This document shows, piece by piece, positions 17,958 to 25,227 of a stretch of 64,000 bases of DNA. The notes under the pieces were generated by a model, which saw only the letters and a list, made by a program, of their open reading frames with translations, ran no database searches and was not told where the DNA came from. Made by a program: the position numbers and the translations under genes. Origin of the DNA: an uncultured Bacteroidales bacterium (lineage in GTDB: Bacteria; Bacteroidota; Bacteroidia; Bacteroidales; UBA932); assembly GCA_947179325.1 (NCBI GenBank), contig CAMXAU010000006.1:1-64000 (forward strand). The letters are read 5' to 3'. Every line of letters starts with the position of its first letter. The stretch's first letter is position 1.

Positions 17958-20900
17958 TTAAAAATTAACATTTACACCGAATGTGAAGGTTTTCTGCCAT
18001 GGATAGACTTTCAGGTCACCCCCCCTGCGTGCCTGCTCCGGATCGACATAAGCCGTCTTGATTCCGGACCAGCAGGCGAGGTTCTCTCCTGAGAAATAGA
18101 ATCTCAGCATATCAATTTTTGCTTTTCTTGTTACTTTTCTCGGCAGGGTGTAGCCTACAGTCAGGTTCTTGAGACGGCAGTAGCCGATATTCTGTATGTA
18201 GCGGTCATTCTTTGCCGTCAGCTCGCGGTCTTGGTTACCCAGGTTGTCGAATGCCACGTATGCACGCGGACGCGGGAAATAGGCGTCAGGATTATCTTCC
18301 GACCAGCACTGCCCCAGGAAGTCCTTTGGCAGGAACGTAGCGTATGGACGGTTGAATGGTCCCCAGAAGAGTTCTGCTTCAGATGCAGGATACCAGTCCA
18401 TTTTGCCTATACCCTGGAAGAATATGCTGAAGTCAAAGCCATACCACTGGAAAGCTATATTTGCACCATACTGGAAGCGTGGCTCTGAGTTACCGATAAT
18501 ACGGCGGTCTCCAGGATTGTCTACAGTATCTTCTCCTGTAGATATTTTGTTGTCACCATCCAGGTCCGCGAAGCGCAGGTCGCCGGCATGAAGCCCTTTC
18601 AATGAACCTGAAGAACTGTTGATGATCTCATTTACCCTGCGCTGGTCAACCTCATAGCTTGCGGCCTCTTCATCAGTTGCGAATATGCCGTCGATGTGGT
18701 AGCCCCAGATTTCGCCGATGCGCATTCCTTCGTAATACCTCTTTGCAAATGCCTTCTCTGGATTGTTGAACTTGGTGATTGTGCTGATGTAGTCATTGAA
18801 GGTCACGTTCACCTGATAGGAGAACGGCTTTCCTGCCAGATTGAACATGTCCTGCCATCCAAGGCTGAGCTCATATCCCTTAGTCTGCATGTCTGCGCTG
18901 TTCATCTTTGGAGAATCTGCACCATAGACAGCAGGCAGTGAGATACCTGCTGTAAGCATGTCGCGGGTGTTGCGGATATATGCTTCACCGGTGAATGTCA
19001 GCCTGTTCTCAAAGAAGCTTGCGTCTATACCGAGGTTGTGGTGCTCCACGGTCTCCCATGTCAGACTGTTGGATACTGGTGCTGAAATCCAGGCTGAAGA
19101 CGGAAGGTTGCCGCCGAACAGATAGGTCTGTGTGCCGATTCCGATGGTACGTATAAAGTCATAGTAGCCGACCTGCTGGTTTCCGAGGTTACCGTATGAG
19201 TATCTTAGCTTAAGGTTGCTCAGCCATGACTTTGCTGATGCCATGAAGGATTCTTCAGAGATTCTCCATCCCACAGAAGCGGACGGGAAGAACCCATAGC
19301 GGTCCTTTCTGGCGAAACGGGAACTTCCGTCGTAGCGTCCGCTGAATTCGAACAGATACTTTCCGGCATAGTCGTAGTTGATACGTCCGAAGAGTCCTGC
19401 CAGTGCGTATGAATTCTGTCCTCCTTTTATTTCCATACGGCGCTCCCCATCGCTGTCCTCTCCTATGAGGTTGAAGTCATTCAGTGTCTCCGACAGCAGA
19501 TTGTAGCCGTAGGCACTGTTGGATTTCATGTACTTGGTCTCATAGTTGAATCCGAGGACTACCTTGAAGTTATGCTTTTCCTTGAAATTTCTGCCGTATG
19601 TGGCATAAACATTGGCTGCCATATAATTGGAATAGTCCGTGGCTTCCTTCATGCGGTTCTCCATGTAGTCTGAAGTAGATTCGTATGCTTCTGTCACACC
19701 CGGATACTGTGAATACTCAGTGGTGACATAACGGCTCATGGAACGCTTGTTGTCGAACTTGTAGGTGAAGTTGCCCTTGATTTCCAGCCCTTCTACGGGA
19801 GTTATGGTCAGCTCGGTAGTCGTGCTGAAGTCATCCGTGCTCTCTGAACCGAGATGTTTGCCTTTGTCGCGTATTGCAAGCAGGCCGTTCATCAGTCCAT
19901 AATTGTTGAAGGCATGGCGGACAATGCTGGTCCCGTCAGGGTTCTGGGTAGGGAAGCATGCAAGGGCGTGCATCTGGCTTGCGCTGAAATACCAGCTGCT
20001 GTTTCCTCCTGCTCCCGGGAAAGTATATTTGGACCAGTAGTAGGAAGTATTGTTGCTGATATTAATATAATCATTTATGTCGAATGAAATCTTGGAACGG
20101 AAATTCGCTTTCTGGAATACATCCGAATCCTTCCTTATCATACCCTCTTCCCAGTTGTATCCTCCTGACAGCATGTATTTCAGTTTCTTGGTTCCACCTG
20201 TGACTGAGACATCATGGTTCATCATAGGCTTATTCTCACGGTAGAGATAATGCCAGAAGTCGGTATTTGCATAATAATAGTAGGTCGGACGTCCGTTCCT
20301 TTCCTTTACGACTGTCCATGGGCGGGCTGGATTCTCTGTCTTGTCATTCCTTCTCAGCCATAGCTCCAGCATGTCGTCTTCCGTATAGTTCATGTAGTTT
20401 ACGCCAGTGTAGGCATTCCAGAATGTGTTTGCGGTAAGCACCGAGTAGTAGCCGCGTGTCTCGAAGTCAACGGATGCAGTTGGTCTTGTCCATCCGAAAC
20501 GTCCGTTGTATGACACCTTGACCTTGCCGTCGCTGCCGTCCTTGGTTGTTACGAGCAGGACACCGAACGATGCACGGGCACCGTAGATGGCAGAAGAGGA
20601 CGCATCCTTGATGACTGAGATTGATTCGACGTCGGCAGGATTGATACGTCCGAGGTCGCCTTCCACTCCGTCGATAAGCACGAGCGGATTGCCTCCGTTG
20701 ATTGAGTTCGTACCGCGGATGTTTATGCTCGCGCTGTTGCCCGGTGTTCCGGACGAGGTGGTGATGTTGAGTCCCGGCACCTTGCCCTGCAGCATGTGTG
20801 TCGCGCTGGTGGAAGGACGGTCCGCAAAGTCTTTGCTGGTGACAGTGGAGATTGCTCCTGTCAGGTTTACACGCTTCTGTGTACCGTAGCCGACTACGAC

Positions 20901-21470
20901 CACTTCATCGAGCATTTTGCTGTCCACGCCGAGTATAACGGAAATGAAGTTCTTTCCTTCCGTCTGGACTGTCCTCGTGGTCATGCCAATACATGAGACT
21001 GACAGTTTTGCTCCCTGATGTATTCTGATGGAAAATTTTCCGTCCATGTCGGAGATTACTCCGTTGTCCGTGCCTTCCTCTATGATGGTGGCACCGATGA
21101 CCGGTTCATTGTCCGGGTCGGTGACTATACCTTCAATGGTCTTTATGGCAGCCTGGCCGGCCGGCTGTTCCTTGCGGATTGTGAGCAGGATGTTGTTGCC
21201 GTTAAGGGTGTAGGAGACACGTGTCTTGGCAAAAAGCGTATCCAGGACCTGTGAGACAGGTGTGTCGTTTACTTTTAATGTGACTTTGCGCTTCACGTCA
21301 ATCTGCGCCTTGTCATATACGAACAGATATTTTGTCTGTTTCTCTATCTTTGAAAGGATTGCCTGAATGGAACTCTGCTCTTCATGAATCGTAACCGTCT
21401 TATTCTGTGCAAAAACAGTCATGTTCAACATTAAGAACATTAATCCATACAAGATAGTCATTTTTTTCAT
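17958..21470 (-). CDS. susC: SusC-family TonB-dependent transporter with STN signalling domain (PUL1)
   Basis: 1170-residue outer-membrane transporter. In order: signal peptide (to about residue 21), STN domain (about 30-95, with IEKQTKYLFVYDKAQID), carboxypeptidase-like regulatory beta domain (about 112-195), TonB plug starting at LDEVVVVGYGTQKR, and a 22-strand barrel. The STN domain is the part that contacts the FecR anti-sigma factor. Together with the adjacent fecR and sigma genes it indicates substrate-dependent transmembrane signalling. It imports oligosaccharides with SusD. The PUL2 SusC lacks the STN domain, so the two loci use different control logic. Confidence 0.97.
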   Translation of the reverse strand: MKKMTILYGLMFLMLNMTVFAQNKTVTIHEEQSSIQAILSKIEKQTKYLFVYDKAQIDVKRKVTLKVNDTPVSQVLDTLFAKTRVSYTLNGNNILLTIRKEQPAGQAAIKTIEGIVTDPDNEPVIGATIIEEGTDNGVISDMDGKFSIRIHQGAKLSVSCIGMTTRTVQTEGKNFISVILGVDSKMLDEVVVVGYGTQKRVNLTGAISTVTSKDFADRPSTSATHMLQGKVPGLNITTSSGTPGNSASINIRGTNSINGGNPLVLIDGVEGDLGRINPADVESISVIKDASSSAIYGARASFGVLLVTTKDGSDGKVKVSYNGRFGWTRPTASVDFETRGYYSVLTANTFWNAYTGVNYMNYTEDDMLELWLRRNDKTENPARPWTVVKERNGRPTYYYYANTDFWHYLYRENKPMMNHDVSVTGGTKKLKYMLSGGYNWEEGMIRKDSDVFQKANFRSKISFDINDYINISNNTSYYWSKYTFPGAGGNSSWYFSASQMHALACFPTQNPDGTSIVRHAFNNYGLMNGLLAIRDKGKHLGSESTDDFSTTTELTITPVEGLEIKGNFTYKFDNKRSMSRYVTTEYSQYPGVTEAYESTSDYMENRMKEATDYSNYMAANVYATYGRNFKEKHNFKVVLGFNYETKYMKSNSAYGYNLLSETLNDFNLIGEDSDGERRMEIKGGQNSYALAGLFGRINYDYAGKYLFEFSGRYDGSSRFARKDRYGFFPSASVGWRISEESFMASAKSWLSNLKLRYSYGNLGNQQVGYYDFIRTIGIGTQTYLFGGNLPSSAWISAPVSNSLTWETVEHHNLGIDASFFENRLTFTGEAYIRNTRDMLTAGISLPAVYGADSPKMNSADMQTKGYELSLGWQDMFNLAGKPFSYQVNVTFNDYISTITKFNNPEKAFAKRYYEGMRIGEIWGYHIDGIFATDEEAASYEVDQRRVNEIINSSSGSLKGLHAGDLRFADLDGDNKISTGEDTVDNPGDRRIIGNSEPRFQYGANIAFQWYGFDFSIFFQGIGKMDWYPASEAELFWGPFNRPYATFLPKDFLGQCWSEDNPDAYFPRPRAYVAFDNLGNQDRELTAKNDRYIQNIGYCRLKNLTVGYTLPRKVTRKAKIDMLRFYFSGENLACWSGIKTAYVDPEQARRGGDLKVYPWQKTFTFGVNVNF

Positions 21471-21481
21471 ATCTTTGTTGG

Positions 21482-21616
21482 TTAATAAGTTGTGTTATAA
21501 GATAAGTTCATTCTTCGTCGGGGAACGAGAATAACATGCACGACTTTTGCGGTCGGACTGTGTTGGCGCACTTCCGGCCGTTTTTCTGTTGGCGGAATAG
21601 GGTCTTTGTTCTTCAT
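21482..21616 (-). CDS. Possible 44-residue peptide between fecR and susC
   Basis: A short frame starts with ATG just downstream of the fecR stop and ends 11 bp before susC. It would encode a basic, proline-containing peptide (MKNKDPIPPTEKRPEVRQ...). No family is recognised. It fills most of the gap and is in the right direction, so it could be a leader or small protein. Chance is equally plausible. Confidence 0.25.
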   Translation of the reverse strand: MKNKDPIPPTEKRPEVRQHSPTAKVVHVILVPRRRMNLSYNTTY

Positions 21617-21644
21617 GATAATAGGGTTAATTGAAAATTTTGTG

Positions 21645-22589
21645 TTATAGGATGATGACGGTCTGTCCGTCATCGCTCCATTCGTATTCAAACCGGTGTA
21701 TGCCGCGAAGGACATCAAGAATATGCTTCAGACCGTCTTCCTGCCGGAATTTACATGTGCATCTGTATCCAAGCACTTCCGGTGTGCGGACATCGAACTC
21801 TACCTTGTAATATTCTTTCATCTGCCTGAGGATTGAACCATAGTCGGTATCTTCAAAGTAGTAAATGCCTTCAATCCACAGCAGTGATTCCTCCTTGTTG
21901 AAAAAGCCCTTTATCAGCTGCCCGTTGGCAGACAGCCTGGCCTCTTCGTCTGGGGAGAGGCGGATGGTGGTGCTTTTCTGTGCATCGCTCACATCGACTG
22001 AACCTTCATACAGCCTTACGGAAAAGTCTTCCTGGTCCCTGTAGGCGAATACGCTGAACTTTGTTCCCAACACTTGTACTTCATGGGAGCCGGTCTGCAC
22101 CACAAACGGCAGATGCCCGTTGTGTGCCACCTCAAAATAGGCCTCGCCGTTCAGGCAGACGCGGCGGTGGTCTTTGTCATCCATGTTGTCGATATGCAGT
22201 GTGGAGTTGGAGTTGAGCCATATCCTTGTCCCGTCGTTCAGGGTGATTTCGGTCCGCTGGCCCACTGGTACGTGGATGTCGCTCGTTGCCAGAAGTGTGA
22301 CCTGACTTTCGGGTATATGCTGTGTGTACATCCATGCCCCGCCTGCAAAAAGGCAGATGAATGCGGCAACTGCAGCTGCCAGCATCCAGTTTCTCCGGCT
22401 TCCGGAACTGTGTGAAGGCATTGATAGGGGGATGTCTTCTTCGCTGCATACCGTGGCGTTGAAAATCCGGTGCAGATAGTTGTACTCCTCCATATGTGCC
22501 GGATCTTCTTCCAGCCATTGGAGCATTCTGAGACGTTCTTCGGCAGTGGTCCTTCCCTGAAGATATCTGAGTATTGCACTTCTTTTCAT
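21645..22589 (-). CDS. FecR-family anti-sigma factor
   Basis: 314-residue inner-membrane regulator. The N-terminal cytoplasmic part (1-66, RYLQGRTTAEERLRMLQWLEEDP) binds the sigma factor. A single membrane helix spans about 68-88. The periplasmic FecR domain (about 105-210) shows VPVGQRTEITLNDGTRIWLNSNS and GEAYFEVAHN, and is followed by the C-terminal DUF4974-type domain (about 240-314). It should hold the upstream ECF sigma factor inactive until the SusC STN domain signals that substrate is bound. It lies between the sigma gene and susC on the same strand. Confidence 0.95.
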   Translation of the reverse strand: MKRSAILRYLQGRTTAEERLRMLQWLEEDPAHMEEYNYLHRIFNATVCSEEDIPLSMPSHSSGSRRNWMLAAAVAAFICLFAGGAWMYTQHIPESQVTLLATSDIHVPVGQRTEITLNDGTRIWLNSNSTLHIDNMDDKDHRRVCLNGEAYFEVAHNGHLPFVVQTGSHEVQVLGTKFSVFAYRDQEDFSVRLYEGSVDVSDAQKSTTIRLSPDEEARLSANGQLIKGFFNKEESLLWIEGIYYFEDTDYGSILRQMKEYYKVEFDVRTPEVLGYRCTCKFRQEDGLKHILDVLRGIHRFEYEWSDDGQTVIIL

Positions 22590-22696
22590 GGCATTGCTTT
22601 TTTAGCTGTTCTGATAATAGTTGCATGAAAATGCAATAACCCTAAATGAAATGCCGGATTTTTTCAAAAAAACTGTCAGGAGGATTTTGTTGTTCC

Positions 22697-22737
22697 GGTC
22701 AGGCTGGCCTGACTGGCCTTTTATAAGCGGCCTGACC
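22697..22737 (-). repeat. GC-rich inverted repeat just after the sigma factor stop
   Basis: Arms GGTCAGGC and GCCTGACC pair across the sigma-fecR gap, with nested GGCC copies inside. The outer arm abuts the sigma stop codon. No T-run follows on the minus strand. It may be an mRNA hairpin that lowers fecR output or protects the upstream message, rather than a terminator. Confidence 0.5.
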
Positions 22738-23301
22738 TTATATAATATATAGCAGGAGCAATATGTCCAGAAAGACGTAGAAGTCCTTGAGCTCTTCACG
22801 TAGTCTTTTAAGTGCTTTTGTGATGTGGTATTCGACTCCTTTTACTCCGATGCCGAGCTCCTGTGCAATCTCCTTGTTGGTCTTGTGCTGCAGGCGGCTG
22901 AGTATGAATATTTTCCTGGTCTGTCCTCCCATCTCCTCCAGTGCTTCCTTCAGAATGCTCTGTACATCCATTCCGTACAGATTCTGCGGATCGCATTCTT
23001 CCAGGGATGATATACGTATCTGAAGTTCGCGCATGCCGGCTTCCTCCATCCGTGACTGCATTTTCATCTTGAAGGTCTCCCGCCGGAAGTACATCAGTAT
23101 CTTGTTCCGGACTGTCCCGAGCAGGAAGGGGAGTACATTGTCGACTTCTTCCGAGTTGCAGAGCTTTTCCCAGAGCACGATCATTGCCTCTGCAACGATG
23201 TCTTCTGCCTGTGTCGTGTCATGCGTGTATGACTGTGCGAATATTATGCACTTCTTATAATATCTCTTATATGCTTCTGCAAATATGGATTCTTTAGTCA
23301 T
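22738..23301 (-). CDS. ECF-type RNA polymerase sigma factor of PUL1
   Basis: 187-residue sigma-70 family protein. Region 2 (about 5-75) shows YTHDTTQAEDIVAEAMIVLWEKL. Region 4 (about 125-175) shows NKEIAQELGIGVKGVEYHITKALKRLREEL, a helix-turn-helix. I chose the ATG at 23301 (MTKESIFAEAYKRYY) because the longer frame adds a non-homologous tail that overlaps the promoter. A TATCTTTG promoter element lies about 70 bp upstream. It is predicted to drive the PUL1 operon when released by the neighbouring FecR protein. Confidence 0.93.
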   Translation of the reverse strand: MTKESIFAEAYKRYYKKCIIFAQSYTHDTTQAEDIVAEAMIVLWEKLCNSEEVDNVLPFLLGTVRNKILMYFRRETFKMKMQSRMEEAGMRELQIRISSLEECDPQNLYGMDVQSILKEALEEMGGQTRKIFILSRLQHKTNKEIAQELGIGVKGVEYHITKALKRLREELKDFYVFLDILLLLYII

Positions 23302-23367
23302 ACCGGTTGGAATTGCAAACGTGGTCCTATAGAGTTCCGAAATGCGGAAAAAATTAACTTCTACGCA

Positions 23368-23375
23368 CAAAGATA
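23368..23375 (-). promoter_or_regulatory. Promoter -7 element of the ECF sigma gene
   Basis: The minus strand reads TATCTTTG, a full match to the Bacteroidota TAnnTTTG element. A TTTG box lies about 18 bp further upstream. It points into the sigma-fecR-susC operon. Confidence 0.6.
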
Positions 23376-23636
23376 ATTCATTTTTCGTTACCGCAAAGGA
23401 ACTCGGCCCTTATGATATCGAGATAGTCCCAAATGGTTAACATTTTTTGTTTTTACGGTTATGCGGAATACTCAAAAATAGTTTTGCTTTTTTTGAGTAT
23501 AAGTTTTTCATTTTTGTAATCTTGAATCACGTCAGAGCTGAATGTACGTACAGAAGGAATCCGAGGTGTTGTGAATCGATAAACCATCTATGGGGTTAAT
23601 CTGATATAATGTCTTGGAATATTGGAATATTCTGCC
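23376..23636. other. Divergent intergenic region between PUL1 and the ribosomal operon
   Basis: No gene is seen here. The region is A+T-rich and separates the leftward sigma promoter from the rightward rpsF promoter. Confidence 0.5.
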
Positions 23637-23644
23637 TATATTTG
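23614..23644 (+). promoter_or_regulatory. rpsF operon promoter
   Basis: TATATTTG at 23637-23644 matches TAnnTTTG. A TTG box at 23614-23616 lies 20 bp upstream, giving normal Bacteroidota spacing. The start of transcription should fall about 60-65 bp before rpsF. Confidence 0.65.
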
Positions 23645-23665
23645 CAGCCCGTTTTGCGGAATTAT

Positions 23666-23680
23666 GCCCGCTGGGCGGGC
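23666..23680 (+). promoter_or_regulatory. Leader hairpin before rpsF
   Basis: GCCCGC-TGG-GCGGGC forms a perfect 6-bp stem with a 3-nt loop in the 5' leader, 34 bp before the rpsF start. A competing pairing (CAGCCCG at 23645-23651 with CGGGCTG at 23676-23682) is also possible. S6-S18 complexes are known to regulate rpsF leaders in many bacteria by binding a leader structure; that this hairpin is such a site is inference. Confidence 0.4.
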
Positions 23681-23713
23681 TGAACTATTAATAAACAATC
23701 AATTACAAACAAA

Positions 23714-24052
23714 ATGATTAAACAGTACGAAACCGTTTTCATTGCAACTCCCGTTTTGTCTGAGGCTCAGATGAAGGAAGCGGTTGCCAAGTACACAAGC
23801 TTCATCAAGGAGAATGGTGGAGAAGTAGTGTACGAAGAGGACTGGGGTCTGAAGCAGCTTGCTTACCCAATCCAGAAAAAGACTACAGGATTTTACTATC
23901 TTATTGAGTTCAAGGCTGATACTCAGTTTATTGATACTCTTGAGACACAGTATCGCCGTGATGAGCGCATCATGAGGTTCCTTACCTTCGCTATGGACAA
24001 GCATGCTGTAGCATACGCTGAAAAGAGAAGGGCTAACAAACAGGCTAAATAA
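23714..24052 (+). CDS. rpsF: 30S ribosomal protein S6
   Basis: 112 residues, the usual S6 length. The N-terminal [20 protein letters not shown] strand-helix and the middle [26 protein letters not shown] are diagnostic. S6 binds 16S rRNA together with S18, encoded next. It starts the rpsF-rpsR-rplI operon. Unlike the next two genes it has no Shine-Dalgarno sequence: the leader before ATG is A-rich (ACAAACAAA). Confidence 0.98.
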   Translation: MIKQYETVFIATPVLSEAQMKEAVAKYTSFIKENGGEVVYEEDWGLKQLAYPIQKKTTGFYYLIEFKADTQFIDTLETQYRRDERIMRFLTFAMDKHAVAYAEKRRANKQAK

Positions 24053-24060
24053 GGAGGAAA
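24052..24060 (+). promoter_or_regulatory. Strong Shine-Dalgarno before rpsR
   Basis: AGGAGG precedes the rpsR ATG at normal spacing. A similar GAGGAGG precedes rplI (24333-24339). Other genes in the window lack such sites, as is usual in Bacteroidota. Confidence 0.7.
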
Positions 24061-24065
24061 GAATT

Positions 24066-24332
24066 ATGGCACAGAACAATGAAATCCGTTATCTTAACCC
24101 TCCTACAGTAGAGGTAAGAAAGAAAAAATACTGCCGTTTCAAGAAGGCAGGCATCAAATATGTTGACTATAAGGACGCAGAGTTCCTCAAGAAATTCCTG
24201 AACGAGCAGGGTAAGATTCTTCCTCGCCGTCTCACCGGAACTTCACTCAAATTCCAGAGGAAAGTTGCCCAGGCAGTCAAGAGGGCAAGGCATCTTGCAC
24301 TTCTCCCATACGTAACAGATCTTTTGAAATAA
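24066..24332 (+). CDS. rpsR: 30S ribosomal protein S18
   Basis: 88 residues with the S18 core [29 protein letters not shown] and the C-terminal [18 protein letters not shown] motif (here [15 protein letters not shown]). It binds S6 on the 30S platform. It lies 13 bp after rpsF and 15 bp before rplI, clearly in one operon, and has a strong Shine-Dalgarno. Confidence 0.98.
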   Translation: MAQNNEIRYLNPPTVEVRKKKYCRFKKAGIKYVDYKDAEFLKKFLNEQGKILPRRLTGTSLKFQRKVAQAVKRARHLALLPYVTDLLK

Positions 24333-24347
24333 GAGGAGGACAGCAAT

Positions 24348-24791
24348 ATGGAGATTATACTTAAGAAAGATGTAGCCAATGTAGGCTACGCAGACGAAAT
24401 CGTCGAAGTAAAGACAGGATATGCTGTCAACTATCTTATCCCTCAGGGATTTGCAATTCTTGCTACTGCATCTGCAAAGAAAGTTCACGCTGAGAACCTT
24501 CGCCAGAGGGCTCATAAGGAGGCTAAATTCCGTACAGATGCTGAGGCTCTTGCTGCAAAACTTGCTGCAACACCAGTTAAGGTTGCTGTAAAGGTAAGCG
24601 AGTCAGGCAAGATCTATGGTTCGGTAACTACAGCCCAGATTGCAGAGGCTCTTGCAGCTGCAGGCGTAGAGGTTGACAAGAAGGATATCACTTTCTCAGC
24701 TGATGCTAAGGCTCTCGGTTCATACGAGGCTACAGTAAAATGCTACAAGGATATCAAGGGAAAAGTTACTGTAGAGATTGTAGCTGAGTAA
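24348..24791 (+). CDS. rplI: 50S ribosomal protein L9
   Basis: 147 residues, normal for L9. The N-terminal domain MEIILKKDVANVGYADEIVEVKTGYAVNYLIPQG is diagnostic. A long helix (about 40-75) links it to the C-terminal domain. L9 binds 23S rRNA near the L1 stalk. It is the last gene of the operon and is followed by an intrinsic terminator. Confidence 0.98.
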   Translation: MEIILKKDVANVGYADEIVEVKTGYAVNYLIPQGFAILATASAKKVHAENLRQRAHKEAKFRTDAEALAAKLAATPVKVAVKVSESGKIYGSVTTAQIAEALAAAGVEVDKKDITFSADAKALGSYEATVKCYKDIKGKVTVEIVAE

Positions 24792-24812
24792 TATTTGTTA
24801 CATGATATTGTA

Positions 24813-24847
24813 AGGGCTGGCTAATATTTTTTAGTCAGCCCTTTTTC
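24813..24847 (+). terminator. Terminator of the rpsF-rpsR-rplI operon
   Basis: AGGGCTGGCTAA pairs with TTAGTCAGCCCT (one mismatch) across a short T-rich loop, followed by TTTTC. It lies 21 bp after rplI. Confidence 0.85.
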
Positions 24848-25198
24848 GTTTTAGGTGTCAACCTTGTAACCGGATTTTCAATTTTCAGAGAGTTATTCTT
24901 TTAGCTCAGCCTCTTTTGGATCACCTGCAAAGCACTGTGTCTATGCATATATGTTGGAAAATCTGAACAATGGGGTAGTCCGTAAAATATAAGTAGCATT
25001 TATTCAATTACTTACGCAATGACGGGGCCGGAATTTCGACACCCGTCATTGCGTAACGTGCTTATGGTCAAGCGGTTGTGTTTTGCGTGTTTAGGGTCGC
25101 ATGTGGAAGTGCATGTCATTCACAGTATAGGTTATGCGCCGGGATTTTTCTGAAGCGCAGAAATTATCGTTAAATTTTGTTTTTATTTCAAAGATACA
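24848..25198. other. Intergenic region before PUL2
   Basis: No supported gene is seen here. It holds the 45-bp inverted repeat at 25012-25056 and, at its right end, the TTTG box of the PUL2 promoter. Confidence 0.5.
25012..25056. repeat. REP-like inverted repeat
   Basis: Perfect 15-bp arms, TTACGCAATGACGGG and CCCGTCATTGCGTAA, flank a 15-nt centre. No T-run follows on either strand, so it is not a normal terminator. The CCCGTCATTGCG core resembles palindromic intergenic repeats seen in several bacterial genomes. A second copy was not seen in this window. Confidence 0.7.
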
Positions 25199-25227
25199 TA
25201 TATTTGCACCACACTACACAACACTAT
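25176..25227 (+). promoter_or_regulatory. PUL2 promoter 1 with candidate GntR operator
   Basis: TTTG at 25176-25179, a 19-bp spacer and TATATTTG at 25199-25206 form a textbook Bacteroidota promoter. Directly downstream, 25208-25227 carries repeated ACCACAC/ACAACACTAT blocks, similar to sequences in the second DUF6259 promoter and upstream of gntR. A bound repressor here would cover the transcription start. Confidence 0.6.

Noticed and set aside
25012..25056. Inverted repeat considered as a terminator
   Set aside because: No T-run follows on either strand, and it is more than 200 bp from the previous gene, which already has its own terminator.
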